Assembly (NCBI RefSeq): GCF_011764565.1
Contig: NZ_AP022871.1
Location: 62,001-126,000, forward strand
Direction of reading: 5' to 3'
Length of the DNA: 64,000 nt
DNA from: Phytohabitans suffuscus
GTDB lineage: Bacteria; Actinomycetota; Actinomycetes; Mycobacteriales; Micromonosporaceae
This document shows positions 1-12,569 of the stretch, one piece after another; position 1 is the first letter of the stretch, and every line of letters begins with the position of its first letter. The translations under genes and the position numbers were made by a program. A model generated the notes under the pieces. The model was not told where the DNA came from, made no database searches, and saw only the letters and a program-made list of their open reading frames with translations.

Positions 1-746
1 GCCGACCCGGCGATCCTCAGCTACTACACGAAGCGAGGGCTGCGCCCGCTCGACCCCGACCTGGCCGTCAAAGCCCTCCACCACGCCCTGACCCACCCCG
101 CCGCCACCATCACCGTCGCTGACATCGACTGGCGGACCTTCCCCGCGCCGTTCACCACCCACCGCCCCAGCCCACTGCTCACCCACCTCACCCCCCAACC
201 CACCTCCCACGGCGACACCACCGACGGAACCAACCCACTCACCACACACCTCAACACCCTCAACCCACAACAACAACACCAACACCTCCTCACCCTCATC
301 CAAACCCACACCGCCACCACCCTCGGACACCCCACCACCCACCACATCCCACCCCACCAACCCTTCCAACAACACGGCCTCGACAGCCTCACCGCCATCC
401 AACTCCGCAACACCCTCACCACCCACACCACACTCCCCCTCCCACCACCCTCATCTACGACCACCCCACACCACACCAACTCGCCACCCACCTCCAACAA
501 CAACTGACCGGAGGAGACGGGTTCGCCGAGGAGGGCATCCTGTCGCAGCTGGAGAGGTGGGACCCGAGTGACGACCTCGTGGACGAGGCGGCGCGCAGGC
601 GGGTCGCCGTACGGCTGCGGCTGCTGCTGGAGAGATGGAGCGGGACGGAGCAGGAGGAAGAACGCACCGCCGCGCACCGGGAGCTGGAAACGGCGTCGGC
701 AGACGCCCTTTTCGACCTGATCTCCACCGAGTTCGGAAAGTCCTGA
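1..746 (+). CDS. Modular type I PKS, C-terminal fragment (KR end, ACP, docking tail)
   Basis: This is the 3' end of a polyketide synthase gene that starts before the window. Frame 1 gives the tail of a ketoreductase domain (ending with a typical W-x-x-F plus RPSPLL segment near base 150-180), a linker, and an acyl carrier protein with the phosphopantetheine site [13 protein letters not shown] near bases 370-405. A C-terminal docking helix follows (ALFDLISTEF). Frame 1 would stop near base 507, but the family's LIYDHP motif and the docking tail continue in another frame. One missing C in the run at 441-443 explains this, so the true stop is TGA at 744-746. Codons up to about base 506 are extremely C-rich (CAC/ACC), then change abruptly. 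The next PKS starts 48 bp downstream on the same strand. Confidence 0.9.
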
Positions 747-794
747 GCTCGATGACGTCCGTGTCTGTCCGCTGAGGCGAGGAGCTTGGGCTAG

Positions 795-3700
795 ATGCCG
801 AACGAAGAGAAGCTACTGGAGCACCTCCGCTGGGTGACGGCGGAGCTCCGCGACACGCGGCGGCGGCTGCACGAGGTCGAGTCGGCCATACCCGAGCCGA
901 TCGCCGTCACCGGCATGGCCTGCCGCTACCCCGGCGGTGCCCGCTCGGCCGAAGACCTGTGGACGTTGGTGGCCGGCGACGGCGACGCCCTCTCGACGTT
1001 TCCGACCGACCGGGGCTGGGACGTCGAGCGGCTGTACGACCCGGATCCCGACCAGCCCGGAAAGTGCTATGTGGACAGTGGATTCTTCGTCGACGCGACC
1101 CGGTTCGACGCCGCGTTCTTCGGCATCTCGCCGCGCGAAGCGTTGGCCATGGACCCGCAGCAGCGGCTGCTCCTCGAGACGGCCTGGGAGGCGTTCGAGC
1201 GCGGTGGTCTCACCCGCGAGGCGCTGAGCGGGAGCAACACCGGCGTGTTCGTCGGGGTGAGCTCGCACGACCACCTGTCGCTGATGGGCCACGTCCCGGC
1301 CGAGCTTGAGGGGTACGTAGGTATGGGGAACGTGGGGAGTGTGGTGTCCGGGCGGGTGGCCTACACTCTCGGCCTCGAAGGCCCAGCCGTCACCATCGAC
1401 ACCGCCTGCTCCTCATCCCTCGTCGCCATCCACCTGGCCGCACAGGCACTCCGCACCGGCGAATGCGACCTCGCCCTCGCCGGCGGCATCACCATCATGG
1501 CCACCCCAGGCGCCTTCATCGAGTTCTCCCGGCAGCGCGCGCTATCCCTCGACGGGCGCTGCAAGTCCTTCGCCGAAGCAGCTGACGGCACAGGCTGGGG
1601 TGAAGGTGCCGGCCTGCTCGTGCTGGAGCGGCTCTCCGACGCCCAGAGGAACGGCCACCACATCCACGCCGTCATCCGCGGAACAGCCACCAACCAGGAC
1701 GGCGCCAGCAACGGCCTCAGCGCACCCAACGGCCCCTCGCAGCAACGCGTCATCCGCCAAGCCTTGACGAATGCCGGCCTCACCCCGGCCGACGTCGACG
1801 CGGTGGAGGCACATGGCACCGGCACCACGCTCGGTGACCCGATCGAGGCCCAGGCGCTGCTGGCCACCTACGGCCAGGACCGCCCCACCGACCAACCACT
1901 GTGGCTGGGCTCCATCAAGTCGAACATCGGCCACACCCAAGCCGCCGCAGGCGTAGCCGGCATCATCAAAATGGTCCAAGCCATCCAACACGGCATCCTG
2001 CCCCGCACCCTCCACATCGACCAACCCACCACCCACGTCGACTGGAACAGCGGCGCCGTCCGCCTGCTCACCACCGCGGTCAACTGGCCCGAGACCGGCC
2101 GCCCTCGCCGGGCCGCCGTCTCCTCTTTCGGTATCTCCGGCACCAACGCCCACGTCATCCTCGAACAAGCGCCCGAACCCGATGAGCCTCACCCCAATGC
2201 CGAGGGTGGGCCAGGCGGAGTGTGGCTGCTGTCCGCCAAGGGCGGGGCGGCGCTGCAAGCCCAAGCCACACGCCTGGCCGACTGGATCCGCGACCGGCCA
2301 GAGCTGACCACCTCGCAGCTGGGCTGGTCACTGTGGACCACCCGCAGCCAACTACCCGACCGGGCCGCACTGGTCGGCAAGGACCGGCAGGAACTGTTCG
2401 ACGCCCTGACCGCGCTAGCCGACGACCGCCCGCATCCGGGCGTGATCACCGGCAGTGGGACCGGGACCGGCCCCGTCATGGTATTCCCCGGCCAAGGATC
2501 ACAGTGGGTAGGGATGGGCCGGCGACTGCTCACCGACAGTCCCGTGTTCGCGGCCAGGATCGCCGAGTGTGAGCAGGCTTTGCGGCCTTGGGTGGATTGG
2601 TCGCTGACCGAAACCCTCAGCAACGCCGACGACCTGGACCGGGTCGACATCGTCCAGCCCGTGTTGTGGGCGGTCATGGTCTCCCTCGCCGAAGTGTGGG
2701 CCCAGCACGGTGTCCGCCCAGCCGCCGTGGTCGGCCACTCCCAAGGCGAAATAGCCGCCGCTGTCGTCGCCGGAGCCCTGAGCCTGACCGACGGGGCCCG
2801 GGTGGTGGCCGAGCGTTCCCGGATCCTGCGAAGCCTGTCCGGGCGTGGGGCGATGGCCTCCATCCACCTACCCGAGACAGACGTCCGCACGCTGCTGACC
2901 GGACAGGTCGCCATCGCCGCCACCAACTCACCCAGCAACACCGTCATCAGCGGCCCACCCGACCAAATCGACGCCATCGTGCAAACCTGCGCCGAGCGGG
3001 ACATCCGAGCACGGCGGATCGACGTCGACTACGCCTCCCACCACCCCGACATCGACACCATCACAGACACGATCGTCGAGCAGCTGACCGGCATCCAACC
3101 CGGACCAGGACAGGTCGCCTTCTACTCCACCGTCACCGCCGCCAGGATCGACACCACCAGCCTTACCGCCGACTACTGGACAACGAATTTGCGTCAGCCG
3201 GTGCGGTTCGCGGACACCATCCAAACACTCCTCAACGACGGCTACACCACCTTCATCGAAGCCAGCCCACACCCCGTCCTGACCACCGCGATCAGCGAGA
3301 CCACCGACCGCGCCGTCACCATCCCGACGCTACGCAGGGACCACGACACCACCACCCAGATCCACACCGCGCTCGCCCACGCCCACACCAACGGCATCAC
3401 CGTCGACTGGACACCCCTCTACCCCACCCCACCCGCCAGAATCGACCTACCCACCTACGCCTTCCAGCACCAGACCTTCTGGGTCGACACCCACACCGCC
3501 GGCGGCGACCCCGCCAGCCTCGGCCTCACCCCCACCAACCACCCACTGCTCGGCGCCAGCATCCAGCTCGCCACCAGCGATACCCACGTCACCACCACCC
3601 GCATCACCACACGCGATCACCCGTGGCTCACCCACCACACCATCCACGACAACCACCTCCTACCAGGTACGGCCTTCGCCGAGTTCGCCCTTCACGCGGC

Positions 3701-6700
3701 GGCTCGCGCCGGATGCGACCTCGTGGACGAGCTGACGCTGCACGACCCGCTGACCATTGTGGACGGTGAGGCGGTCGACCTCCAGGTCACCGTGTCGCCC
3801 GGCGACGACGGCGATCGGCGGCACCTGGCGATCCACTCCCGGCCCGCGCCGGGCGCGGACGGCGCGACCGGCGACGAGCAGCCGTGGACCCGGCATGCCA
3901 GCGGGCTGCTCTCCACCGCGCCGGCGGCGCCCGCGGCCACCTTCAGCGAAGAGTCCTGGCCACCGCCGGGCGCGCGGCAGATCCCCACGGGCGACATCTA
4001 CGAGCGCCTCGCCGAGCGCGGCCTGCGGTACGGCGACGCCTTCCGCGGGCTTGTCGCCGCCTGGCGTCGCGGCGACGAGCTGTACGCGACCGTGCGACTG
4101 CCCGAGAGCGAAGCGACCGACGCGGCGAGCTACCACATCCACCCGGCGTTGCTGGATGCCGCGCTGCACACGCTCGCACTCGGCGACGCGGCGGTCACGT
4201 CCGAGGCGGAGCAGGCCCTGCTGCCGTTCTCCTGGAGCGGGCTGCGCCTGTACGCGACCGGCGCCACCACCCTCCACGTACGACTCACCGCCGCCGGACC
4301 GGACCGGGTCGGCCTCGTGGCCAGCGACACCACCGGCGCGCCCGTGCTGTCGCTGGAAGCGCTGGTCCTGCGCCCCCTCCCCGCGGCCCAGCTCGACAAG
4401 GGACGGACCGCCGCCCGGCAGTCGCTCTACCACGTCGCGTGGAGCAGTCTGCCGACTCCAAAAGACCCGCCGGTGCCACGCCTGGCATTCGTCGGCGACG
4501 GCCCGGACGCGTACCCCGATGTGGTCGGGCTCCGCACCGCGGTGGCGGCGGGGGCCCCCGCGCCCGACCACGTCGTCGCGATGGTCGACGCCGGCGGCGG
4601 GGACGCCACCGATCCAGCCGCGCGCGCCCAGAAGCTGGCGGAAGCCGTTCTCGCCCTGCTACAGCAGTGGCTGGCCGGCACGGAGCCGGAGACCACCAGG
4701 CTCGTCGTCATGACGCGGCGCGCGGTCGCCATCCACCCGAGCGACCACGTACTGGACGTCGGCGCGTCGACCGTCTGGGGTCTGGTGCGGAGCGCCCAGA
4801 CGGAAAACCCGGACCGGATCGTCCTGCTCGACGTGGACCGGTGGTATGCGCCCGTCGAGGGAGCGCTGGCCTCCGGCGAGTCGCAGCTGGCGATCCGCGA
4901 CGGCCGGCTCTACGTCCCGCGCCTCGCGCACGTCGGCGCCCGGCTCTCGCCGCCACCCGGGGCCGCCCCCTGGCGGCTGGCCATGAGCGAGGGCGGCAGC
5001 GTGGAAACCCTGACGCTGGTCTCCCACCCGGAGGCCGGCCGGGAGCTGGGCACCGGCGAGGTACGCGTGGCGTTGCGGGCAAGCGGCCTGAACTTCCGGG
5101 ATCTGCTCACCGCCCTGGGCATGGTGGGTTCGGAGCGCGGGCTCGGCAGTGACGGCGCGGGTGTCGTCACCGAGGTCGGACCCGGGGTCGACCGGTTCGC
5201 TCCGGGCGACCGGGTGATGGGCATCTTCCGGGGCATCGGACCGGTGGGCATCACCGACCACCGCCTGCTCGCCCCGATCCCTCGCGGATGGACGTTCACC
5301 GAGGCGGCCGGCGTCCCGTGCGTGTACCTCACCGCCTACTACGCGCTGGCCGACCTGGGCAGGCTGCGGGCCGGCGAGAAGCTGCTGCTCCACGCGGCGA
5401 CCGGCGGTGTCGGCCTGGCCGCCCTGCGGCTGGCGAAGCACTGGGGGGCGGAGGTGTACGCGACGGCGAGCCCGAGCAAGTGGGAGGCCCTGCGGGCACG
5501 CGGCGTCGCCGAGGACCACATCGCCTCCTCCCGCTCCCTCGACTTCGAGGACCGCGTCCGGGAGGCGGCCGGCGCCGTGGACGTGGTGCTGAACTCGCTC
5601 ACCAACGAGTTCGTGGACGCCTCCCTCCGGCTGCTGGGGCCCGGCGGGCGCTTCGTCGAGATGGGCGTCACCGACATCCGCGACCCCGAGGACATCCGCC
5701 GCGACTACGGCGAGGTGTCGTACCAGGCGTTCGACCTCTACGTCGACGCCGGCCCGGATCGGATCCGGGAGATGTTCGCCGATCTGTTGGCGCTCTTCGA
5801 GAACGGGACGCTCCAGCCGCTCCCGACCACCACCTGGGACGTCCGCCAGGCGCCCGAGGCGTTCCGGTACTTCAGCCAGAGCCGCCACATCGGCAAGCTG
5901 ATCCTGACCATCCCGAAACCGCTAGCCCCCGAGGGCACCGTGCTCGTCACCGGCGGCACCGGCACCCTCGGCCAGGCGGTGGCCCGGCACCTGGCGGCGG
6001 TACACGGCGTGCGCCACCTCGTGCTGGCCAGCCGCCGCGGCGTCGAGGCGCCCGGGGCCGCCGACCTCGCCGGCGAGCTGGCCGCCCTGGGCGTGGACGT
6101 ACGGATCGCCGCCTGCGACACCGGCGACCGCGCGGCACTGTCCACAGTGCTCGGCGAGATCCCCGACGAGCACCCGCTGACGGCCGTGTTCCACGCGGTG
6201 GGCGTGCTGCGCGACGCGACCGTGCTGGCGCTCACCGGCGACCAGCTCGCGGAGGTCCTGCACGGAAAGGCCACGGCCGCCTGGCACCTGCACGACCTGA
6301 CCCGCGACCTCGACCTGTCGGAGTTCGTGCTCTTCTCCGCCTACGCGGGGATCGCCGGCGCGGCCGGCCAGGGCAACTACTCCGCCGCGAACGTCTTCCT
6401 GGACACCCTGGCCCGGTACCGGCGCGACCGCGGCCTGCCCGCGACCTCGATGGCGTGGGGCTACTGGCGCCAGGCGACCGGCATGACCGGGCACCTGACC
6501 GATGTGGACCGTTCCCGGCTGGCCCGCGCCGGCATCGTGCCGGTGGACGACGACGAAGGGCTCGCGCTGCTCGACGCCGCGCTGGCCGACGGCCGGCCGG
6601 CGGTGGCGCCCATCCGGCTGAACCTGACCAGCCTGCGACGCGAACGTGCCGCCGACGTGCCGGTCATCCTGCGGCATCTGGTACGCGGGACCATCCCCCG

Positions 6701-7250
6701 GGCGGCGGTCGCGGCGGGACCGTCCACCTCGGACCTGGTGAGCGGCCTGGCGGCGCTCTCCGACGCTGACCGGTGGAGCGCACTGCTCGACCTGGTGTGC
6801 GCCCACACCGCGACCGTCCTCGGGCACGACCGGACCGACGCCGTCCACGCCACGCAGAAGTTCCGGGAGTTGGGCTTCGACTCGCTGACCGCGGTCGAAC
6901 TGCGCAACCGGCTCGGTGCCGCCCTCGGCCTGCGGCTGCCCGCCACGCTGGCGTTCGACTATCCGACCCCGGAGGCGGTGGCCGGCCTGCTCCGCGAACA
7001 GATCGCGCCCGGCGGCGGCGATCCGGTGGCGGTGCTCCTCGCCGACCTGGAGCGGGTCAGGGCGGCGGTGAGCACGCTCGGGATGAAGCCGGGCGAGCGG
7101 CTGAAGGTCACGGCGGAGCTTCGGGCCCTCGTACGGCAGCTGGACGGTCACCCGCCAGAGTCCGATATGGACGTCCAGAGCGCCGACTTCGGGTCGGCGA
7201 CCGACGACGAGTTGTTCCGGGTACTCGACGACCAACTGAGTGCGGGTTGA
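795..7250 (+). CDS. Type I PKS, one fully reducing module KS-AT-DH-ER-KR-ACP
   Basis: The 2151-aa protein adds one extender unit and is equipped for full reduction. Residues 1-33 form a coiled-coil docking helix. KS spans about 34-460 (Cys205, His340, His380). AT spans about 555-850, with Ser649 in GHSQG and YASH at 746-749, the methylmalonyl-CoA signature. DH spans about 913-1200, with His948 in an HxxxDxxxxP variant of the usual HxxxGxxxxP and Asp1121 in [12 protein letters not shown] spans about 1400-1710 (HAATGGVG). KR spans about 1715-1900 and ACP carries Ser2030. The KR has the B-type Asp (GVLRD) and Tyr1862, but Ala1849 stands where the catalytic Ser is expected. A docking helix (LFRVLDDQL) ends the protein. 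No frameshift is seen. It lies 48 bp after the upstream PKS and 4 bp before the next. Confidence 0.95.
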   Translation: MPNEEKLLEHLRWVTAELRDTRRRLHEVESAIPEPIAVTGMACRYPGGARSAEDLWTLVAGDGDALSTFPTDRGWDVERLYDPDPDQPGKCYVDSGFFVDATRFDAAFFGISPREALAMDPQQRLLLETAWEAFERGGLTREALSGSNTGVFVGVSSHDHLSLMGHVPAELEGYVGMGNVGSVVSGRVAYTLGLEGPAVTIDTACSSSLVAIHLAAQALRTGECDLALAGGITIMATPGAFIEFSRQRALSLDGRCKSFAEAADGTGWGEGAGLLVLERLSDAQRNGHHIHAVIRGTATNQDGASNGLSAPNGPSQQRVIRQALTNAGLTPADVDAVEAHGTGTTLGDPIEAQALLATYGQDRPTDQPLWLGSIKSNIGHTQAAAGVAGIIKMVQAIQHGILPRTLHIDQPTTHVDWNSGAVRLLTTAVNWPETGRPRRAAVSSFGISGTNAHVILEQAPEPDEPHPNAEGGPGGVWLLSAKGGAALQAQATRLADWIRDRPELTTSQLGWSLWTTRSQLPDRAALVGKDRQELFDALTALADDRPHPGVITGSGTGTGPVMVFPGQGSQWVGMGRRLLTDSPVFAARIAECEQALRPWVDWSLTETLSNADDLDRVDIVQPVLWAVMVSLAEVWAQHGVRPAAVVGHSQGEIAAAVVAGALSLTDGARVVAERSRILRSLSGRGAMASIHLPETDVRTLLTGQVAIAATNSPSNTVISGPPDQIDAIVQTCAERDIRARRIDVDYASHHPDIDTITDTIVEQLTGIQPGPGQVAFYSTVTAARIDTTSLTADYWTTNLRQPVRFADTIQTLLNDGYTTFIEASPHPVLTTAISETTDRAVTIPTLRRDHDTTTQIHTALAHAHTNGITVDWTPLYPTPPARIDLPTYAFQHQTFWVDTHTAGGDPASLGLTPTNHPLLGASIQLATSDTHVTTTRITTRDHPWLTHHTIHDNHLLPGTAFAEFALHAAARAGCDLVDELTLHDPLTIVDGEAVDLQVTVSPGDDGDRRHLAIHSRPAPGADGATGDEQPWTRHASGLLSTAPAAPAATFSEESWPPPGARQIPTGDIYERLAERGLRYGDAFRGLVAAWRRGDELYATVRLPESEATDAASYHIHPALLDAALHTLALGDAAVTSEAEQALLPFSWSGLRLYATGATTLHVRLTAAGPDRVGLVASDTTGAPVLSLEALVLRPLPAAQLDKGRTAARQSLYHVAWSSLPTPKDPPVPRLAFVGDGPDAYPDVVGLRTAVAAGAPAPDHVVAMVDAGGGDATDPAARAQKLAEAVLALLQQWLAGTEPETTRLVVMTRRAVAIHPSDHVLDVGASTVWGLVRSAQTENPDRIVLLDVDRWYAPVEGALASGESQLAIRDGRLYVPRLAHVGARLSPPPGAAPWRLAMSEGGSVETLTLVSHPEAGRELGTGEVRVALRASGLNFRDLLTALGMVGSERGLGSDGAGVVTEVGPGVDRFAPGDRVMGIFRGIGPVGITDHRLLAPIPRGWTFTEAAGVPCVYLTAYYALADLGRLRAGEKLLLHAATGGVGLAALRLAKHWGAEVYATASPSKWEALRARGVAEDHIASSRSLDFEDRVREAAGAVDVVLNSLTNEFVDASLRLLGPGGRFVEMGVTDIRDPEDIRRDYGEVSYQAFDLYVDAGPDRIREMFADLLALFENGTLQPLPTTTWDVRQAPEAFRYFSQSRHIGKLILTIPKPLAPEGTVLVTGGTGTLGQAVARHLAAVHGVRHLVLASRRGVEAPGAADLAGELAALGVDVRIAACDTGDRAALSTVLGEIPDEHPLTAVFHAVGVLRDATVLALTGDQLAEVLHGKATAAWHLHDLTRDLDLSEFVLFSAYAGIAGAAGQGNYSAANVFLDTLARYRRDRGLPATSMAWGYWRQATGMTGHLTDVDRSRLARAGIVPVDDDEGLALLDAALADGRPAVAPIRLNLTSLRRERAADVPVILRHLVRGTIPRAAVAAGPSTSDLVSGLAALSDADRWSALLDLVCAHTATVLGHDRTDAVHATQKFRELGFDSLTAVELRNRLGAALGLRLPATLAFDYPTPEAVAGLLREQIAPGGGDPVAVLLADLERVRAAVSTLGMKPGERLKVTAELRALVRQLDGHPPESDMDVQSADFGSATDDELFRVLDDQLSAG
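2440..3500 (+). repeat. Near-identical AT cassette, copy 1 of 4
   Basis: The AT and post-AT linker of this module are almost identical, in DNA and protein, to segments at 8920-9940 (+), 28110-29080 (-) and 39340-40350 (-). The shared block has its own C-rich codon usage (CAC, ACC, CTC) that changes abruptly at its edges, for example near 3665. This suggests recent gene conversion or cassette duplication. Boundaries are approximate. Confidence 0.8.
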
Positions 7251-7254
7251 GGAC

Positions 7255-10200
7255 ATGGCCGAAGACGAAAGACTGCGCAGCTACCTCAAGCGGGCGACCG
7301 CCGACCTGGTGCAGACCCGCCGCCAGCTGCGCGAGGTGGAGGATCGTGCCGGCGAACCGATCGCGATCGTCGAGATGGCGTGCCGGTTTCCCGCCGGGGT
7401 CGCGACGCCGGAAGACCTGTGGCGGCTCGTCGACGACGGCGTGGACGCGATCGCGGCGCTCCCCGACGACCGGGGCTGGGACCTCGACAGCCTCTACGAC
7501 CCGGACCCGGACCATCCCGGCACCAGCTACGCCCGCGAGGGCGCGTTTCTGGCCGACCCGGCGCGGTTCGACGCCGACCTGTTCGGCATCTCGCCGCGCG
7601 AGGCGCTCTCCATGGACCCGCAGCAGCGGCTGCTCCTGGAGACGGCCTGGGAGACCTTCGAACGCGCCGGCATCCGCCAGGAGGAGCTCAAAGGCAGCCC
7701 GACCGGCGTGTACGTGGGTGTGACGTCGCAGGACTACGTGCACCGCATCGGGAGCGGCCACGACGAGCTCGGCGGGTACCTGACGATCGGCAACGTCGGC
7801 AGCGTCGTCTCGGGCCGCGTGGCGTACACCTTCGGGCTGGAAGGTCCGGCGGTGACGGTGGACACGGCGTGCTCGTCGTCGCTGGTGGCGATCCACCTGG
7901 CGTGCCAGGCCCTCCGCTCGGACGAGTGCGGCATGGCGCTCGCCGGCGGCGTCCTGGTCATGTCGACGCCCGGTGTCTTCGTGGAGTTCTCCCGGCAGCG
8001 GGCGATGTCGACGGACGGCCGCTCCAAGGCGTTCGCCGAGGCGGCGGACGGCACGGGCTGGGGCGAAGGGGTCGGCCTGGTGCTGCTGGAGCGGCTGTCG
8101 GACGCGCGGCGCAACGGTCACCGGGTGCTGGCGGTGGTGCGCGGGAGCGCGGTCAACCAGGACGGCGCGTCGAACGGTCTGACCGCGCCGAACGGCCCGT
8201 CGCAGCAGCGGGTGATCCGCCAGGCTTTGGTCAACGCCCGCCTCACCGCGTCCGAAGTGGACGCCGTCGAGGCGCACGGCACGGGTACGAAACTCGGCGA
8301 CCCGATCGAGGCCCAAGCCCTGCTCGCCACCTACGGCCAGGACCGGACCGCGGACCAGCCGCTGTGGCTCGGCTCCATCAAGTCGAACATCGGCCACACC
8401 CAGGGGGCGGCGGGGTGGCCGGGATCATCAAGATGGTCGAGGCCATGCGCCACGGCGTCCTCCCGCGCTCCCTCCACATAGACCAGCCGACCACGCACGT
8501 GGACTGGAACAGCGGCGCTGTCCGCCTGCTCACCACCGCGGTCGACTGGCCCGAAACCGGCCGACCCCGCCGGGCCGCCGTCTCCTCCTTCGGCATCTCC
8601 GGCACCAACGCCCACATCATCCTCGAACAAGCACCCGAACCCGACGACCCCCACCCGGACACCGCAGGCGAGCCGGGCGGAGTCTGGCTGCTGTCCGCCA
8701 AAGGCGGGCCAGCGCTGCAAGCCCAAGCCACACGCCTCGCCGACTGGATCCACTACCGGCCACACCTGACCACCTCGCAGGTGGGCTGGTCACTGTGGAC
8801 CACCCGCAGCCAACTACCCGACCGGGCGGCGGTGGTCGGTCAGAACCGGCTGGAGCTGTTCGACGCCCTGACCGCGCTGGCCGAGGGACGGCCACATCCG
8901 GGCGTGACAACCGGCAACGCGGCTGGGACCGGTCCCGTGATGGTGTTCCCCGGCCAAGGGTCGCAGTGGGTGGGAATGGGTCGGCGGTTGCTGGCTGACA
9001 GCCCTGTGTTCGCGGCGAGGATCGCCGAGTGTGAGCAGGCCCTACAGCCGTGGGTGGACTGGTCACTCACCGAAACCCTCAGCAACGCCGACGACCTGGA
9101 CCGGGTCGACATCGTCCAGCCGGTGTTGTGGGCGGTGATGGTCTCCCTCGCCGAGGTGTGGGCGCAGCACGGTGTCCGTCCCGCTGCGGTGGTCGGCCAC
9201 TCCCAGGGCGAGATCGCCGCCGCCGTCGTCGCCGGAGCCCTGAGCCTGACCGACGGGGCCCGGGTGGTGGCCGAGCGTTCCCGGATCCTACGGAGCCTGT
9301 CCGGGCGCGGAGCGATGGCCTCCATCCACCTGCCGGAGGCAGAGGTGCGTGCGCTGCTGTCCGGGCAGGTCGCTGTCGCCGCCACCAACTCACCCACCAT
9401 GACAGTGATCAGCGGACCACGCGAGCAGGTCGACGCGATCGTGCAAGCCTGCGACAGCAAACAAATCAGGGCGCGGCGGATCGACGTGGACTACGCCTCC
9501 CACCACCCCGACATCGACACCATCGCAGACACGATCGTCGAGCAGCTGACCGGCATCCAACCCGGACCAGGACAGGTCGCCTTCTACTCCACCGTCACCG
9601 CCGCCAGGATCGACAGCACAGAACTGACCGCCGACTACTGGGCCACGAATCTTCGCCAGCCGGTGCGGTTCGCGGACACCATCCAAACACTCCTCAACGA
9701 CGGCCACACCACCTTCATCGAAGCCAGCCCACACCCCGTCCTGACCACCGCCATCAGCGAAACCAGCGACCGCGCCGTCACCATCCCGACCCTGCGCCGC
9801 GACCACGACACCACCACCCAAATCCACACCGCACTCGCCCACGCCCACACCAACGGCATCACCATCGACTGGACACCCCTCTACCCGGCCACACCAACCC
9901 GAATCGACCTACCCACCTACGCCTTCCAGACCGAACGGTTCTGGCCGGCGTCCGCCCCGGTGGGAGCGGACGGTTGGCCGGCGGGTAGCCATGCGCTGTT
10001 GCCGGTCGTGGTGGAGCTGGCCGACGGTTCGGTGGCGTTGACGGGCAGGGTGAGCGCGACGTCGCGGGGCTGGCTTGTCGGGCACGTCGCCGGTGGTGTC
10101 CGCCTGCTGCCTGGCGCGGCGCTGCTGGAGTGGGTGCTCCGCGCCGCCGACGCGGCCGGCTGCGCGGCGGTGGAGGAGCTGGTGCTGCAGGCGCCCCTCG

Positions 10201-12569
10201 TGCTGCCCGAACAGGGCGGGCTGCGGCTGCAGGTGCTCGTGGGCGCCGACGAGGACGGCGGCGGGCGCAGGCCGGTACGGGTGCTGTCCCGCCCTGACGA
10301 CGGCGCACGGTGGCTCTGCCACGCCGAAGGCGTCCTGACCGGCCACAGTGGAGAGGCCGAGGGTCTGACCGGTGCGTGGCCCCCGCCCGGAGCCCGAGCG
10401 GTCTCGCTGGACGGGTTCTACGCGCGCGCCGACCACGCCGGCTACGGGTACGGGCCGAGCTACCAGGGCCTGCGGGCGGTGTGGCGGGACGGCGACGACC
10501 TCTACGCCGAGGTCGGCCTCCCCGGACAGGCCGGCGGCCCCGACGGCTTCGGCATCCATCCCGCGCTGCTGGACGCCGCCCTGCACCCGCTCCTGCCCCT
10601 GACCGACCACGACGCCACCGGCCAGCTGTGGCTGCCGTTCGCGTGGAACGGCGTCACCCTGTGGGCGACCGGCGCGACCACCGTCCGGGTCCGCCTCAGC
10701 CGCGAGGGCGGGCACGCGGTCCGCGTCGTCGTGGCCGACCCGACCGGCGAACCCGTCCTCACCGCGGAGTCGCTCGCGACCTGGCCCACCAGCGCCGTCC
10801 AGCTACGCGAGGCCGCCCACGGACGCGAGGGCCTCTACCGGGTCGAGTGGTCCGCGGCGCCGGACGCCGCCGCCCCACCGGAGCGGTTGGCGACGCTGGA
10901 CGTGCCACCCGGTGGCGACGAACGGGCCGCGGTCGACGGGGCGCTGCGGCACCTCCAGCAGTGGCTGCGCGATCCGGCCAACGACGACGCCCGGCTCGTC
11001 GTCACCACCCACGGCGCGGTGCTCGCCGGCGACGAGGCCGCCGCAGACCTCGATCTCGCCGGCGCCGCGGTGATCGCTCTGGTCCGCAGCGCCGAGGCGG
11101 AACATCCCGGCCGGTTCGCTCTCGTCGACCTCGAGCCCGGCGCCGGCCTCGCACTGTCCACCGTGCTCGGTGACGAGCCGCAGATCGCGGTACGCGGTGG
11201 AAAGCGCCTGGCGGCCCGGCTGGTACCGGCCGCCGGCGAGGCCGACAGCTCCACCGTGGACGGCGGTGGCACCATCCTCGTCGCCGGTGGCACCGGCACG
11301 CTCGGCGGCCTGCTCGCCGAGCACCTCGTCTCCGCGCACGGCGCCAAGCACCTCGTCCTGGCCAGCCGCACCGGCCCGGCGGCCCCCGGCGCGGACGACC
11401 TGCGCCGGCGGCTCGGCGAGCGGGGAGCGGACGTCCGGATCGCCGCCGTCGACCTGTCGGACCCGGTCGCGGTCGCCGGCCTGGTGGGCGGCATCGATCC
11501 CCCGCTGACCGGGATCGTCCACGCCGCCGGCGTGCTCGCGGACGCCGTCGTCACCGCGCAGGACGCGGAGACGGTGGAACGGGTCTGGCGGGCGAAGGCC
11601 ACCGTGGTGCGCAACCTGGACGAGGCGACCCGCGGCATGCCCCTCACGATGTTCACCGTCATGTCCTCCGCCGCCGCCCTCCTCGGCGCCGCCGGCCAGG
11701 CGAACTACGCCGCCGCGAACGCCTACTGCGACGCGCTCGTGGCGCGGCGGCGCGGCATGGGACTGGCCGGCCTGTCGATCGGGTGGGGGCTGTGGGACGC
11801 CGCCAGCACCCTGACCCGCGGCCTCGGCGACAGCGGCCGGACCCGCCTGCTCCACAGTGGAATCCGGCCGCTGGGGACCCCGCACGCCCTGGCCCTGTTC
11901 GACCGGGCGCACCGGCAGCGCTCCCCCTACCTGCTGGCCGCCGACCTCGACCGCAGGAACGTGGCGAACCACACCGGCGTCCTGCGGACGCTCGCCGTCG
12001 ACCGCGCGGTCACCAGGAGGACGGCGAGCCGGGCCGCGGCCGCCGACCTGGCCACCGAGTTCGGCCGGATGGAGCCCGCCGACCGGTTCCGCACGATGCT
12101 CGCGCTGGTCCGCGGCCACGCGGCCGCCGTACTGGGGCACACCGACCCGGAGCGGGTGGCGAGCGACCGCGGCTTCCTGGACATGGGCTTCGACTCGCTG
12201 ACGGCGATCCAGCTGCGCAACGGCCTCACCTCCGCCACGGGCCTGCGGCTGCCGAACACGCTGGTGTTCGACCACCCGAACCCGGCGGCGCTCGCCGAGC
12301 ACCTGCTGGAGCAGCTCGGTCCACAACAGACAGACCCGGTCACGCCGCTGCTGCGGGAGTGGGCCCGCCTGGAGAAGGCCATGCTCGATGCCAGCCGGGA
12401 CGGCGAGGCCAGGAGCACGTTCGCCCGCCGCGTCCAGACGACCCTGTCGCTCGTGAGCGGTCCGCCGGACGGCACCGACCCGGCGGCCGACCTGGTGGCG
12501 TCCGCGGGCCGGCAGGCGCTGTTCGACTTCATCGACACGACCCTGGGGCGGGTGCGCGGCGGTGATTGA
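7255..12569 (+). CDS. Type I PKS, one module KS-AT-DH-KR-ACP (one frameshift)
   Basis: Single-module PKS of about 1771 aa once one lost G is restored in the run at 8412-8415; downstream of it the protein continues in another frame to TGA at 12567. Domains (corrected numbering): docking helix 1-32; KS about 33-460 with Cys206; AT about 555-850 with Ser650 in GHSQG and YASH (methylmalonyl-CoA); DH about 900-1180 with an intact HxxxGxxxxP motif at His944 and [12 protein letters not shown] about 1339-1530 with B-type Asp (GVLAD), catalytic Ser and Tyr; ACP Ser1648; docking tail LFDFIDTTL. There is no ER, so the module should leave a double bond, as needed for later epoxidation. ATG 7255 is chosen because the docking helix follows directly; GTG 7240 in the same frame is possible. 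The stop overlaps the next gene's start. Confidence 0.92.
8920..9940 (+). repeat. Near-identical AT cassette, copy 2 of 4
   Basis: This is a second copy of the AT/linker block at 2440-3500. Strong similarity already begins in the KS end near 8300-8680. The edge at about 9950 coincides with a switch to a different post-AT linker, which is in turn shared with the second module of the bimodular PKS. Confidence 0.8.
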
